Shown: positions 8,284 through 16,093, counted from the stretch's first letter. The stretch: DNA of 21,298 nt from UBA1731 sp964567665 (GCA_964567665.1 CAZMNN010000042.1:1-21298); one strand, 5' to 3'. The notes: generated by a model from the letters alone, not told the origin. Numbers and translations: made by a program.

Positions 8284-9561
8284 ATGTCTGGAATGACAAT
8301 GAGCCAGAAGATACTGGCGGCACACGCAGGACGAAACGAAGTACATGCCGGTGAACTCATAATGGCAAACCTCGATCTCGTGCTCGGCAACGACATCACT
8401 GCGCCGGTCGCAATCGGAGAGTTCCCGAAGTTCGGACGCGACAATGTGTTCGACCGCGAGAAGATCGCCCTTGTGCCCGACCACTTCACCCCCAACAAAG
8501 ACATCAAGGCGGCGGCGCAGTGCGCGTGCATGAGGGGCTTCGCCCGTGCGCAGAACGTAAAGAACTACTTTGAAGTCGGCCATGACTGCGGCGTAGAACA
8601 CGCCCTCCTCCCGGAAAAGGGTCTTGTAACCGCCGGCGATCTGGTGATCGGCGCGGACAGCCATACCTGTACGTACGGCGCTCTCGGCGCGTTCTCCACA
8701 GGCATCGGCTCAACAGACATGGCTTGCGGAATGGCGACCGGAAAGACATGGTTCCGTGTGCCTGAGGCAATCCGCGTGAATCTCACCGGCACCTTCAAGG
8801 AATACGTAAGCGGCAAGGATCTCATCCTGCACCTGATCGGTCTCATCGGCGTTGACGGCGCACGATACCAGTCGCTTGAATTCACGGGCGACGGCATAGC
8901 ATCGCTCACGATGGACGACAGGTTCACAATCGCCAACATGGCGATCGAGGCCGGCGCAAAGAACGGAATATTTCCGGTGGACGAAATCTGTCTCGACTAC
9001 ATCAAGGCACACGGCGGCAAGACGCCAACCCCCTACGTGGCCGATGCCGATGCCGTGTACGCGAGAACAATCGAGATCGACCTCTCTTCTCTGCGCCCCA
9101 CTGTCGCATTCCCGCACCTTCCGGAAAACACGCACACTGTGGACGAGATCGACGACATCGCCATTAATCAGGTCGTCATCGGGAGCTGCACAAACGGACG
9201 CATCTCCGATCTGCGCATCGCCGCCGAAATAATCAGTGGACATCATGTTGCAGACAGAGTGCGCTGCATAGTGATTCCGGCAACGCAGCGCATTTGGCTC
9301 GAAGCGCTTGAGCGCGGCTACCTCAAGACATTCGCCGAGGCCGGATGCGTTGTCTCCACGCCAACCTGCGGCCCGTGTCTCGGCGGACACATGGGCATTC
9401 TCGCGAAAGGCGAACGCGCAGTAGCAACTACGAACCGCAACTTTGTCGGACGCATGGGTCATGTCGAAAGCGAAATCTACCTCGCATCCCCGGCAGTCGC
9501 CGCAGCAAGCGCAATCGCAGGAAAAATTGTTTCACCCGCAAGCATAAAGGAGCAGAAATGA
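8284..9561 (+). CDS. leuC: 3-isopropylmalate dehydratase large subunit
   Basis: With LeuD it isomerises 2-isopropylmalate to 3-isopropylmalate using a [4Fe-4S] cluster. It has 425 residues from ATG 8284, one base after the leuA stop, with GAGGAG (8268-8273) inside the end of leuA as ribosome-binding site. The start gives MSGMTMSQKILAAHAG, typical of the family. Cluster ligands are visible in VIGSCTNGRISDLR (first Cys) and in CGPCLGGHMG (second and third). The length and the separate small subunit match the archaeal/thermophile-type LeuC class (about 420 residues) rather than the 470-residue E. coli class. The related homoaconitase subfamily cannot be told apart by motif, but the operon makes the leucine role clear. 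Confidence 0.95.
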   Translation: MSGMTMSQKILAAHAGRNEVHAGELIMANLDLVLGNDITAPVAIGEFPKFGRDNVFDREKIALVPDHFTPNKDIKAAAQCACMRGFARAQNVKNYFEVGHDCGVEHALLPEKGLVTAGDLVIGADSHTCTYGALGAFSTGIGSTDMACGMATGKTWFRVPEAIRVNLTGTFKEYVSGKDLILHLIGLIGVDGARYQSLEFTGDGIASLTMDDRFTIANMAIEAGAKNGIFPVDEICLDYIKAHGGKTPTPYVADADAVYARTIEIDLSSLRPTVAFPHLPENTHTVDEIDDIAINQVVIGSCTNGRISDLRIAAEIISGHHVADRVRCIVIPATQRIWLEALERGYLKTFAEAGCVVSTPTCGPCLGGHMGILAKGERAVATTNRNFVGRMGHVESEIYLASPAVAAASAIAGKIVSPASIKEQK

Positions 9562-10049
9562 AAATCCAGGGCAAGGCATTCAAGTACGGAGACAACGTCG
9601 ATACCGACGTAATCATCCCGGCGCGCCATCTCAACACCTCCGACGCAAAGGAGCTTGCAAAGCACTGCATGGAGGATATCGACGCAACATTCGCGTCATC
9701 TGTCGGCAACGGCGACATCATGGTCGCAGGACGCAACTTCGGATGCGGCAGTTCGCGTGAACACGCACCGCTTGCGATAAAGGCAAGCGGAATTTCATGC
9801 GTCATCGCAGTGACGTTTGCCCGCATATTCTACCGCAACGCACTCAACATCGGACTTCCGATACTTGAGTGTCCGGCAGCCGCAGAGGCGATCAGGGCGG
9901 GAGACGTAGTGGCAGTAGACCTCGCCGCAGGAGAAATAACAGACATCACCACCGGCGAAACATTCACGGCAGAGCCGTTCCCGCCGTTCATGCAGGAGCT
10001 GATTGCCGCCGGAGGCCTCGCAGCATACATGAGAAAGGAACAGAGATGA
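9558..10049 (+). CDS. leuD: 3-isopropylmalate dehydratase small subunit
   Basis: A 163-residue partner of LeuC that closes the active site (aconitase swivel domain). Motifs seen are DNVDTDVIIPARHL near the N-terminus, GRNFGCGSSREHAP in the middle (the substrate-recognition loop) and FYRNALNIGLPILE. The start ATG overlaps the leuC stop (ATGA, 9558-9561), and AAAGGAG just upstream supports it. The length matches the short archaeal-type LeuD that accompanies the 420-residue LeuC. The next gene again overlaps by ATGA, so the subunits are translationally coupled. Confidence 0.95.
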   Translation: MKIQGKAFKYGDNVDTDVIIPARHLNTSDAKELAKHCMEDIDATFASSVGNGDIMVAGRNFGCGSSREHAPLAIKASGISCVIAVTFARIFYRNALNIGLPILECPAAAEAIRAGDVVAVDLAAGEITDITTGETFTAEPFPPFMQELIAAGGLAAYMRKEQR

Positions 10050-11152
10050 AAAAGCAGATTGCAGTGGTTGCAGGAGATGGCGTCGGACCGGAAATCGTTG
10101 AGGAGGCGATAAAGGTTCTTGATGCGACTGCAAGCATATTCGGCCACGAATTCACCTTCAACCGCCGCCTTGTCGGCGGATGTGCATACGATGCTTTCGG
10201 AAAGTGTCTTCCGGAAGATACGCTTGAAACGTGCAAGGCCGCTGATGCCGTCCTTCTCGGTGCGGTCGGCGGCCCCAAGTGGGACGCCCTGCCCGGAAAG
10301 GATCGACCTGAACGCGCCCTTCTCGGACTTCGCTCCGGTCTTGGGCTTTTCTGCAACCTTCGTCCAGCGAAGGTATGGGAACCCCTCAAGAACGCAAGTC
10401 CACTCCGTCCGGAAATCGTGTCCGCAAAATCAGATTCTGAATCTGGCGCTTCAGACGGAATCGACATGCTCGTTGTGCGTGAACTAACCGGCGGAATATA
10501 TTTCGGCGAGCACACACGTGCATCCGATGGCCTTTCGGCAAGCGATGTGATGAAATACTCCGTTCCTGAGATTGAACGAATCGCAAGAATGGCTTTTGCA
10601 GCGGCAAGGAAAAGGCGCGGATGCGTCGTAAGCGTTGACAAGGCCAACGTGCTTGAGACTTCGCGTCTCTGGCGCGAAACCGTCTCGCGCATACACGACA
10701 GCGAATATGACGACATCACCCTTTCGCACATGTATGTGGATAACGCCGCGATGCAGATTGTCCGCAACCCAAATCAATTCGATGTGCTGCTTACGGAAAA
10801 CATGTTCGGCGACATCCTCTCTGATGAAGCGTCGCAGATAACCGGTTCCATCGGGATGCTGCCGTCCGCCTCGCTGCGCGAAGACGGCTTCGGAATGTAC
10901 GAGCCTATCCATGGTTCTGCGCCTGACATCGCAGGGAGAAACATCGCCAATCCGATTGCCACGATACTTTCTGCGGCAATGATGCTGCGCTACTCGTTCG
11001 GTCTTCAGACAGAGGCAAAGGCAATCGAGGATTCCGTGCTGAAAATTCTTTCTGACGGAATCCGCACTGCTGATATCGCCGCAGCCAACGACAAAGCCGT
11101 TGGTACGAGTGAAATGGGCGATGCAATAGTTGCCGCCATCGCTAACCGGTAA
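10046..11152 (+). CDS. leuB: 3-isopropylmalate dehydrogenase
   Basis: It oxidises and decarboxylates 3-isopropylmalate with NAD+, completing the unique part of leucine synthesis. It has 368 residues. The start IAVVAGDGVGPEI is the family's N-terminal nucleotide-binding loop. Also seen are LLGAVGGPKWD, VVRELTGGIYFG (catalytic Tyr region), HMYVDNAAMQIVRNPNQFD and the signature ENMFGDILSDEASQITGSIGMLPSASL (split here by description only: metal-binding Asp residues followed by GSIGMLPSAS). It starts inside the leuD stop (ATGA, 10046-10049) with AAAGGAA upstream, and is the last gene of the operon. A terminator hairpin follows 24 bases after its stop. Confidence 0.95.
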   Translation: MKKQIAVVAGDGVGPEIVEEAIKVLDATASIFGHEFTFNRRLVGGCAYDAFGKCLPEDTLETCKAADAVLLGAVGGPKWDALPGKDRPERALLGLRSGLGLFCNLRPAKVWEPLKNASPLRPEIVSAKSDSESGASDGIDMLVVRELTGGIYFGEHTRASDGLSASDVMKYSVPEIERIARMAFAAARKRRGCVVSVDKANVLETSRLWRETVSRIHDSEYDDITLSHMYVDNAAMQIVRNPNQFDVLLTENMFGDILSDEASQITGSIGMLPSASLREDGFGMYEPIHGSAPDIAGRNIANPIATILSAAMMLRYSFGLQTEAKAIEDSVLKILSDGIRTADIAAANDKAVGTSEMGDAIVAAIANR

Positions 11153-11176
11153 CCTGCTCAACGCAGATTCAACAAT

Positions 11177-11213
11177 ACGCCTGTCCGCTTCGATGCGGGC
11201 AGGCGTTTAGTTT
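11177..11213. terminator. Terminator between convergent leuB and the XRE gene, probably bidirectional
   Basis: Stem ACGCCTGTCCGC (11177-11188) and GCGGGCAGGCGT (11195-11206), 12 pairs with one G-U, have loop TTCGAT. It is followed on the plus strand by TTAGTTT. On the minus strand it is followed by ATTGTTG. It sits exactly between two convergent stops; the minus-strand gene ends at the base of the stem. Confidence 0.8.
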
Positions 11214-11662
11214 ACGTACTGCGCACCGCAGGAGGAGCAGCAGGCTCCCTCGTTGATCGCCGCACCGCAGTTCGGACATCTTGTCTCAAGCACTTCGCCG
11301 CAATGCGCACAGTACCTGCCCTTCTGCAATGTCACTCTGTAAAGCGTACGACCGGCAACGGAATACGGAACGTTTGACGGACACTCATGCTCAGGGCAGA
11401 ATCCAACGGACACGCTCAGGCTTTTCGTTGCGTCTCTCTCCTCGGCGGCCGCCTGAACACAGATTTCCTTGAGATCGATGCCATACCGTTCCGCAAGCCT
11501 GTTGACGTATTCCTCGGAAAGTTTCGTTGGGTTCCCGTTCTCAAACATCGACAGCGCAGCCTGATGGCAACCTATCTCCGCAGCCAATGCAGACTGCGTA
11601 AGACCAAGGGCGCGACGTGCGTCCTTGAACTTCATGCATACTGTCTTGGAAATGTTGTTCAT
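11207..11662 (-). CDS. XRE-family helix-turn-helix protein with zinc-ribbon tail
   Basis: The protein has 151 residues from ATG 11662; an alternative start at ATG 11635 begins directly at the HTH domain. Residues about 10-65 form a Cro/C1-type HTH (ARRALGLTQSALAAEIGCHQ, then AALSMFENG). The C-terminal half has four cysteine pairs or knuckles: FCPEHEC, YCAHC, RCPNC and CCSSC, as in zinc ribbons. This combination suggests a DNA-binding regulator stabilised by zinc; its targets are unknown. The gene sits just left of the DnaA-box cluster and its probable promoter abuts that cluster, so it may be controlled by DnaA or bind there itself. Both are inference. I do not recognise a named homologue. 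Confidence 0.75.
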   Translation of the reverse strand: MNNISKTVCMKFKDARRALGLTQSALAAEIGCHQAALSMFENGNPTKLSEEYVNRLAERYGIDLKEICVQAAAEERDATKSLSVSVGFCPEHECPSNVPYSVAGRTLYRVTLQKGRYCAHCGEVLETRCPNCGAAINEGACCSSCGAQYVN

Positions 11663-11684
11663 CTGGTAACTCTCAACGGCGCAT

Positions 11685-11713
11685 ATTATCCCCTTTTTCC
11701 CTTATCAAGACAA
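11685..11713 (-). promoter_or_regulatory. Putative promoter of the XRE gene
   Basis: On the minus strand, TTGTCT (11708-11713) and GATAAT (11685-11690) are 17 bases apart, about 15-25 bases upstream of ATG 11662. The DnaA-box-like repeats at 11722-11790 lie directly upstream of its -35 element. Confidence 0.45.
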
Positions 11714-11790
11714 GGGGGCTTTTATAAACACTTATCAACAGGTTTATAAACATATTAAGTTATAAACAGGTTATAATAAGATGTTTATAA
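11702..11790. other. Cluster of DnaA-box-like 9-mers, candidate oriC
   Basis: Exact TTATAAACA occurs at 11722-11730, 11744-11752 and 11760-11768, and inverted at 11782-11790. TTATCAACA is at 11732-11740, and a one-off variant TTATCAAGA at 11702-11710. Six sites in 89 bases, in very AT-rich non-coding DNA, resemble the array of an origin. Successive starts at 11722, 11732, 11744 and 11760 are 10-16 bases apart, near the helical repeat. They lie in the 242-base gap between the XRE gene and the rlmL-like gene, 2.7 kb from dnaA. They could instead be operator sites for the XRE gene. Confidence 0.55.
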
Positions 11791-11830
11791 CTTTTTCAAT
11801 AACCGGCACTTCTGCACAGAACTGCCACAT

Positions 11831-11868
11831 CACAAAAAATAAGATACCCTTTTGCTGGGTATCTTATT
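11831..11868 (-). terminator. Rho-independent terminator of the dnaN-rlmL unit
   Basis: A perfect 12-base inverted repeat, AATAAGATACCC (11838-11849) and GGGTATCTTATT (11857-11868), has a 7-base loop. On the minus strand it runs directly into a T-run (AAAAAA on plus, 11834-11839). It is 36 bases after the rlmL-like stop and insulates the DnaA-box cluster from leftward transcription. Confidence 0.85.
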
Positions 11869-11904
11869 GAAAAGATGCAAAGATATTTGTTCAGTTCTGA
11901 ACAA

Positions 11905-13146
11905 TCACGTTTCGTAAAGGAAAAGTCTGCAGTCGATCGGACCGTTGTAGAACGGTATGCGCTGTAGATATTTCAAGCCTACGGCCTGCGCCAGATCCGG
12001 GTTTCCGGTGATAAGTCCGGCAGTCATGCCGCCGCACCTTTCGGATATGAACTGTCCAATGCGGGCATAGAGCGATTTCAGCTCTTCTGGATCCCCAAGC
12101 CTTATTCCGTATTCCGGATTGAAGAACACTGCAGGGCGTGAACCACTTGTGCCTTCCCAGTTCGCCTTGCCGTAGAACGTGTTTACGTCGGTCTCGTAAA
12201 AGTCACACGCACTGAACGTTATGTGCTTAAGCACACCTGCGGCATTTGCGTTGATCTGCGCGTTCTGGATTGCTTCAGGCGATATGTCCGTGGCGATTAT
12301 CGGCGGAATGCTGTCCTTCTCGCCCTCGGCGGCCTCTATGAGCATATTCTTGAATATCTGCTCCGGTGAAACGCCAAAACGTTGCCTTGGAGCGGCTTTG
12401 GGAGCGGTCTCTCCAGGAATTATGCTGTTGTACCCCTTTATGCCCATGAAGCCGAACCTTGCGCGGAGTGAACCCGGCGCACGGTTCATCGCCTTGAGTG
12501 CGGCCTCGATTGCAGGAGTGCCGGATCCGCACATCGGGGATATGAACGGCGATTTTCCGTTCCAGTCCATCGCATCGATGCAAGCGGCGGCAAGCGTCTC
12601 CTGCATCGGCGCCGAACCGGGTATCTTGCGGTAACCGCGCTTTGACAGCGGCGCACCGGAGGTATCAAGATACACAATTGCCGTATCCATGTTCCAATGC
12701 ACGAACACGCAGGCTCCAAGGTCGTAGTCTCCGCCTGAATTCGGACGCTGCCCAACCTTCATGCGAATGCGGTCAACAATGGCATCCTTTACGACAAGCG
12801 ACGGCATCCGCGTATCGCGTATAGTGCTGTTGTGGACTACCGACGATACGCTCACGTAGCCGTCGCTGGCTATGAGGTTCTCCCAGTCAATCGATCCTAC
12901 CTTATCGTAAAGCTCACGCACATGGCGGCACTGGCAGCGCAGAAGCGGAACAAGGACGCGCTGCGCGGTGCGAAGCCACAGGTTGAGCCTGAACACGTCG
13001 CGAAGCGCACCCTTCACTACAACATAGTTGTCCGATTTGTCGATTGGCCTGTATCCAAGACCGGCAAGCTCCTTTTCAGTCCACGGAGCGAGCGTCTTGG
13101 CGCAGGATACGATAATCGGAAAGTTTTTGTCTTTCCAGATATTCAT
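11905..13146 (-). CDS. THUMP-domain 23S rRNA (guanine-N2)-methyltransferase, RlmL-like
   Basis: Protein of 413 residues. ATG 13146 overlaps the dnaN stop (TGATG), which fixes the start and implies coupled translation. The N-terminal part (about residues 5-160) matches the ferredoxin-like plus THUMP region of RlmL, and LDTSGAPLSKRGYR is its typical exit. The Rossmann methyltransferase follows: PMCGSGTPAIEAA is motif I and ATDISPEAIQNAQINA is the acidic loop region. Motif IV reads NPEYGIRLG where RlmL enzymes have NPPYGERLG; the codon is GAA at the DNA level. Motif I also has Ser for the usual Asp before PMCGSGT. RlmL-type enzymes make m2G2445 in 23S rRNA. Because NPPY is the catalytic motif, activity may be altered, so I leave the symbol blank. 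The terminator at 11831-11868 ends the unit. Confidence 0.85.
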   Translation of the reverse strand: MNIWKDKNFPIIVSCAKTLAPWTEKELAGLGYRPIDKSDNYVVVKGALRDVFRLNLWLRTAQRVLVPLLRCQCRHVRELYDKVGSIDWENLIASDGYVSVSSVVHNSTIRDTRMPSLVVKDAIVDRIRMKVGQRPNSGGDYDLGACVFVHWNMDTAIVYLDTSGAPLSKRGYRKIPGSAPMQETLAAACIDAMDWNGKSPFISPMCGSGTPAIEAALKAMNRAPGSLRARFGFMGIKGYNSIIPGETAPKAAPRQRFGVSPEQIFKNMLIEAAEGEKDSIPPIIATDISPEAIQNAQINANAAGVLKHITFSACDFYETDVNTFYGKANWEGTSGSRPAVFFNPEYGIRLGDPEELKSLYARIGQFISERCGGMTAGLITGNPDLAQAVGLKYLQRIPFYNGPIDCRLFLYET

Positions 13147-14240
13147 CAGTTTATGCGAAGCGGCATCATCACGTAAAGGAAAGGCACTGAACACCTGATG
13201 ATAGCCGGCGAAGACCCGTTGTTCAGTTCTATGGAAACCTCATCCTCGTCAATCGCCTTGAGAGGATCCTTGACGAATGCGGGATTGAACACGATTTCAA
13301 TCTTTTCTCCGCTGTACTTGATCGGCACAATGTCCTTCGCTTCGCCGATGTCCGCCGCCACGGACGATACGAGCAGCTGGTTCGAATCGAATGTAAGGCG
13401 CACGGATGAAGATTCCTCCATCGTCATTACGCTTGCGCGGTCGATGGCGTCAAGAAGAAGCTTGCGATCTACCATGATCTTCTCCTGGCTGGAGGAGGGA
13501 ATCACCTGACGGTAGTTGGGATATATCTCATCAAGCAGCTTGGAGTAGATCTGGGTGTCGCCAAGGTTGAACGAAACCTGCGACTTTTCGATGGTAACCT
13601 TAACGTCTCCATCACCGGAAAGAGAACGCTGCAGCTCTGCAACGACCTTTGACGGGAGGATGATGTCCTTTTCAGCGGCGGCTGGGAAATCCAACTCGTG
13701 TTCGACGAGAGCGAGCCTACGTCCATCCGTGGCCACCATCGTAAGCTTGCCGTCCTTGAAGCTCATCAACACGCCCTTGAGCGTCTTGCGCGTCTCATCC
13801 TGAGAAACTGCATACGAGGTCTTCCGCAGCATTTCACGAAGCGTTGCCTGCGGCAGCGTGTAGGCAAACGCATCTTCGGAGACGGGAAGCGACGGAAAAT
13901 CAGCAACCGGCATTCCGGAAAGCCTGAATGATGCGCTGCCGGCAGAAATGCGCGTACGATCCTGAACATCGGCGTCAAGCTCGACAACACCTTCAGCACA
14001 AGATGATATCGTGCTTGAAAGGAGACGCACCGGAAGTGTAGTCGCCCCTTCCTCCACGGCTTCACATTCAACGGTCGACTTGATGGATATGTCAAGGTCT
14101 GTGGTTACGAGACTGAGTTTGCCGTCCTTGGCTTCAAGCATCACATTCTGGATGATCTGAAGCGATCCTTTCCCTGCAACTATGTTCTGAACCTTTTTAA
14201 GTCCATCTATGAACTTCGAACGTATGATCTTTATCTTCAT
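13146..14240 (-). CDS. dnaN: DNA polymerase III beta subunit (sliding clamp)
   Basis: A 364-residue protein with the three-fold repeated clamp architecture. MKIKIIRSKFIDGLKKVQNIV opens domain 1 in the usual way, and the ending PFLYVMMPLRIN matches the conserved C-terminal YVxMPMRL that borders the peptide-binding pocket. It encircles DNA and tethers polymerase III. AGGGAG lies just upstream of ATG 14240. It lies 266 bases downstream of dnaA, in the standard dnaA-dnaN order, with a promoter candidate in the gap. Its stop codon overlaps the start of the rlmL-like gene, so the two are cotranscribed. Nothing unusual was seen in the protein itself. Confidence 0.95.
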   Translation of the reverse strand: MKIKIIRSKFIDGLKKVQNIVAGKGSLQIIQNVMLEAKDGKLSLVTTDLDISIKSTVECEAVEEGATTLPVRLLSSTISSCAEGVVELDADVQDRTRISAGSASFRLSGMPVADFPSLPVSEDAFAYTLPQATLREMLRKTSYAVSQDETRKTLKGVLMSFKDGKLTMVATDGRRLALVEHELDFPAAAEKDIILPSKVVAELQRSLSGDGDVKVTIEKSQVSFNLGDTQIYSKLLDEIYPNYRQVIPSSSQEKIMVDRKLLLDAIDRASVMTMEESSSVRLTFDSNQLLVSSVAADIGEAKDIVPIKYSGEKIEIVFNPAFVKDPLKAIDEDEVSIELNNGSSPAIIRCSVPFLYVMMPLRIN

Positions 14241-14271
14241 GGCAAACTCCCTTTGGTTTCCTTGGGCGTGT

Positions 14272-14301
14272 ATTGTACCCTATTACTGGTTGATAAGTAA
14301 A
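14272..14301 (-). promoter_or_regulatory. Putative dnaN promoter overlapping a DnaA-box-like site
   Basis: On the minus strand, TTTACT (14296-14301) and TACAAT (14272-14277) have an 18-base spacer. TTATCAACC (14288-14296), one base from the local DnaA-box form, overlaps the -35. A second site, TTATGGACA, is at 14453-14461. The rest of the 266-base dnaA-dnaN gap shows nothing else. Confidence 0.45.
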
Positions 14302-14506
14302 GTATCTATATTACGTATTATTAGGTTTGTCAGCAAGTGGCATAAGTCTCTGATGTCCGCAATTTTAAAGGCTCAAACGAATGTCGTACCTGTTGATTTC
14401 CATCTGCATAGCCTGTTGCTTCTTTTTGCATCTCGGTTGCTGTGTTGATTTGTGTCCATAAATCGCCTTTTTGCGTACAGGTTCTGCACAGGCAGTGAAC
14501 AATTTG

Positions 14507-15913
14507 TCAATCGAACAGCTCCGATGGTTTTCTCCCGAGCAATTCCGTTATCTGCTCAATCGATTTCTTCAGTTTGGGTTCCACAGAAAGTCTTTTCTGG
14601 ATTGTCTCTGCACCGTATATTACGGTTGTATGGTTCTTCTTGAATTCCCTTGCGACCGTCGGGGTGGATTGTCCGGTCAGCTTACGCGCAAGGAACATCG
14701 CGACCTGCCGCGCAGTGGCAAGCGGTTGAGTTCTGTTTGATGACTGAATGTCTGCGTAGGACGTTTCGTAGAACGAGCATACCGCCTTTATTATCTCCTC
14801 GACCGACAGACGCCTTATCGTGACCTCCTCCTCCGTGAGCTCCTTCAGCAACGCCTGTGCAACCTGCTTCGTGACCTCCGTGTTCGGGTTTGCGTCCATG
14901 AACCGCACTATCAGGTTCAGCGCCCCTTCCATCGCCCTCACGGACGATCTTATGTTTTCGCCTATGAAATTGAATATTTCATCCGGAATGTGGTATCTGC
15001 AGTTTCGTGCTTTCGCTTTTAAAATGGCGATTCGTGTTTCATACGAGGGCGACTCTATCTCTATCACGATGCCCTGCTGGAATCTCGTGACAAGACGCTC
15101 CTCAAAGCCGTTGAGCTTCTTCGGCGGAACATCGCAGGTCATCACTACCTGCTTGCCGTATGTCATCAGATCGTTGTATGTGTTGAAGAACTCCTCCTGA
15201 AACTGCTCTTTTCCGCCAACGAACTGCACGTCGTCAAGAAGAAGCAGATCGATATGGCGATATCTTTTCCTGAACGTCTCCATGGCCTTGTTTGAGATTG
15301 CGTTTATGTATTCGTTCAGAAACGTTTCACTCGTGAGATAGCATACGCTTTTGGATGGATTGCTCCTCATCACCTCATGTCCGATGGCCTGCATGAGATG
15401 CGTTTTTCCGAGACCTGTACCTCCCCAGACAAAGAACGGATTGTTCGTGTTGCCGCCAGGCTCCTTTGCGATTGCGGACGCTATCGCATATGCGAACGAG
15501 TTTGACGGGCCTTTGACAAAATTCTCAAAAGTGTAGTTCGCGTTGAGCGGAACTGTTGACGCAAATTTCTGTCTTGCCGGAGATTGGGTGTCGGCAGTTG
15601 TCTGTATCTGTCGCTTGATTTCCTGCTGTCTTCTTTCTTCCGCGTCAATTCTTGCCTTTTCACTTACGTTGAATACGACCGTCACATCCTCCGGCGCACC
15701 TGCCTGAACAAGCGCTATCCTTAACGGTTCGGCATATGTTGAGGCATAGAAATCCGCTGCATACTTATCCGCTACGCCTATCGTGAATACGCTGCCATCC
15801 AATGAGTGTGATGCGAAAGCCATGGCATGACGATCCCACTTCTCCACATCCTCTTGGGATTTCAGCGAGGTTTTGTAGAGTGCAACTGCTATGTCCCACA
15901 ATTCTGCGCGCAT
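14507..15913 (-). CDS. dnaA: Chromosomal replication initiator protein DnaA
   Basis: The protein has 468 residues from ATG 15913, preceded by AGGAAAA. Domain I spans about residues 1-85. Domain II is a short Gln/Thr-rich linker ending near NANYTFENFV. The AAA+ domain III has Walker A GGTGLGKTH and Walker B LLLLDDVQF, plus a RYRHID sensor region. Domain IV has ATARQVAMFLARKLT with the conserved Arg that reads the minor groove. The DNA-recognition signature is divergent: STPTVAREFKKNHTTVIYG replaces the usual SLPxIGxxFGGRDHTTV. Asn427 (codon AAC at 14633-14635 on the minus strand) stands where Asp is nearly invariant. It binds ATP and DnaA boxes to open the origin. It lies downstream of mnmG, across a 263-base gap that contains two inverted box-like sites. 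Confidence 0.95.
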   Translation of the reverse strand: MRAELWDIAVALYKTSLKSQEDVEKWDRHAMAFASHSLDGSVFTIGVADKYAADFYASTYAEPLRIALVQAGAPEDVTVVFNVSEKARIDAEERRQQEIKRQIQTTADTQSPARQKFASTVPLNANYTFENFVKGPSNSFAYAIASAIAKEPGGNTNNPFFVWGGTGLGKTHLMQAIGHEVMRSNPSKSVCYLTSETFLNEYINAISNKAMETFRKRYRHIDLLLLDDVQFVGGKEQFQEEFFNTYNDLMTYGKQVVMTCDVPPKKLNGFEERLVTRFQQGIVIEIESPSYETRIAILKAKARNCRYHIPDEIFNFIGENIRSSVRAMEGALNLIVRFMDANPNTEVTKQVAQALLKELTEEEVTIRRLSVEEIIKAVCSFYETSYADIQSSNRTQPLATARQVAMFLARKLTGQSTPTVAREFKKNHTTVIYGAETIQKRLSVEPKLKKSIEQITELLGRKPSELFD

Positions 15914-15964
15914 GCCATTTTCCTGTTTTGCAAATTCGCTTTTTCTCTCTTTTGAAACTTGAAC

Positions 15965-15993
15965 ATTAAATCAGAATATGATGTAAACTTCAA
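15965..15993 (-). promoter_or_regulatory. Putative dnaA promoter
   Basis: On the minus strand, TTGAAG (15988-15993) and TTTAAT (15965-15970) have a 17-base spacer, with about 45 bases to ATG 15913. The dyad with two DnaA-box-like sites starts about 20 bases upstream of the -35, in a position suited to autoregulation. Confidence 0.45.
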
Positions 15994-16013
15994 CAGTAAA
16001 AAACACAAAGTAG

Positions 16014-16052
16014 TGCACAACTTATGAACAGCTTTTGTTTATAAGTTGTGCA
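16014..16052. repeat. 39-base dyad with two opposed DnaA-box-like sites upstream of dnaA
   Basis: Arms TGCACAACTTAT (16014-16025) and ATAAGTTGTGCA (16041-16052) are perfectly complementary. With one G-U the stem extends to 17 pairs around a 6-base loop. Each arm contains a box-like 9-mer: TTATGAACA at 16022-16030 and inverted TTATAAACA at 16036-16044. There is no T-run, so it is unlikely to be a simple terminator of mnmG. It lies in the canonical origin position upstream of dnaA. Confidence 0.7.
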
Positions 16053-16093
16053 GTGAATGAACAAAGGCGAGTACTTCTTCTCATCACCTTCAA

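Noticed and set aside
11702..11790. CRISPR array
   Set aside because: Repeat units are 9 bases with irregular short gaps and no spacers of uniform length.
13147..13194. 16-codon extension of the RlmL-like protein into dnaN
   Set aside because: The family start aligns with ATG 13146, which forms the usual TGATG overlap.
16014..16052. Rho-independent terminator of mnmG
   Set aside because: The stem is strong, but no T-run follows on either strand and the arms contain DnaA-box-like 9-mers.
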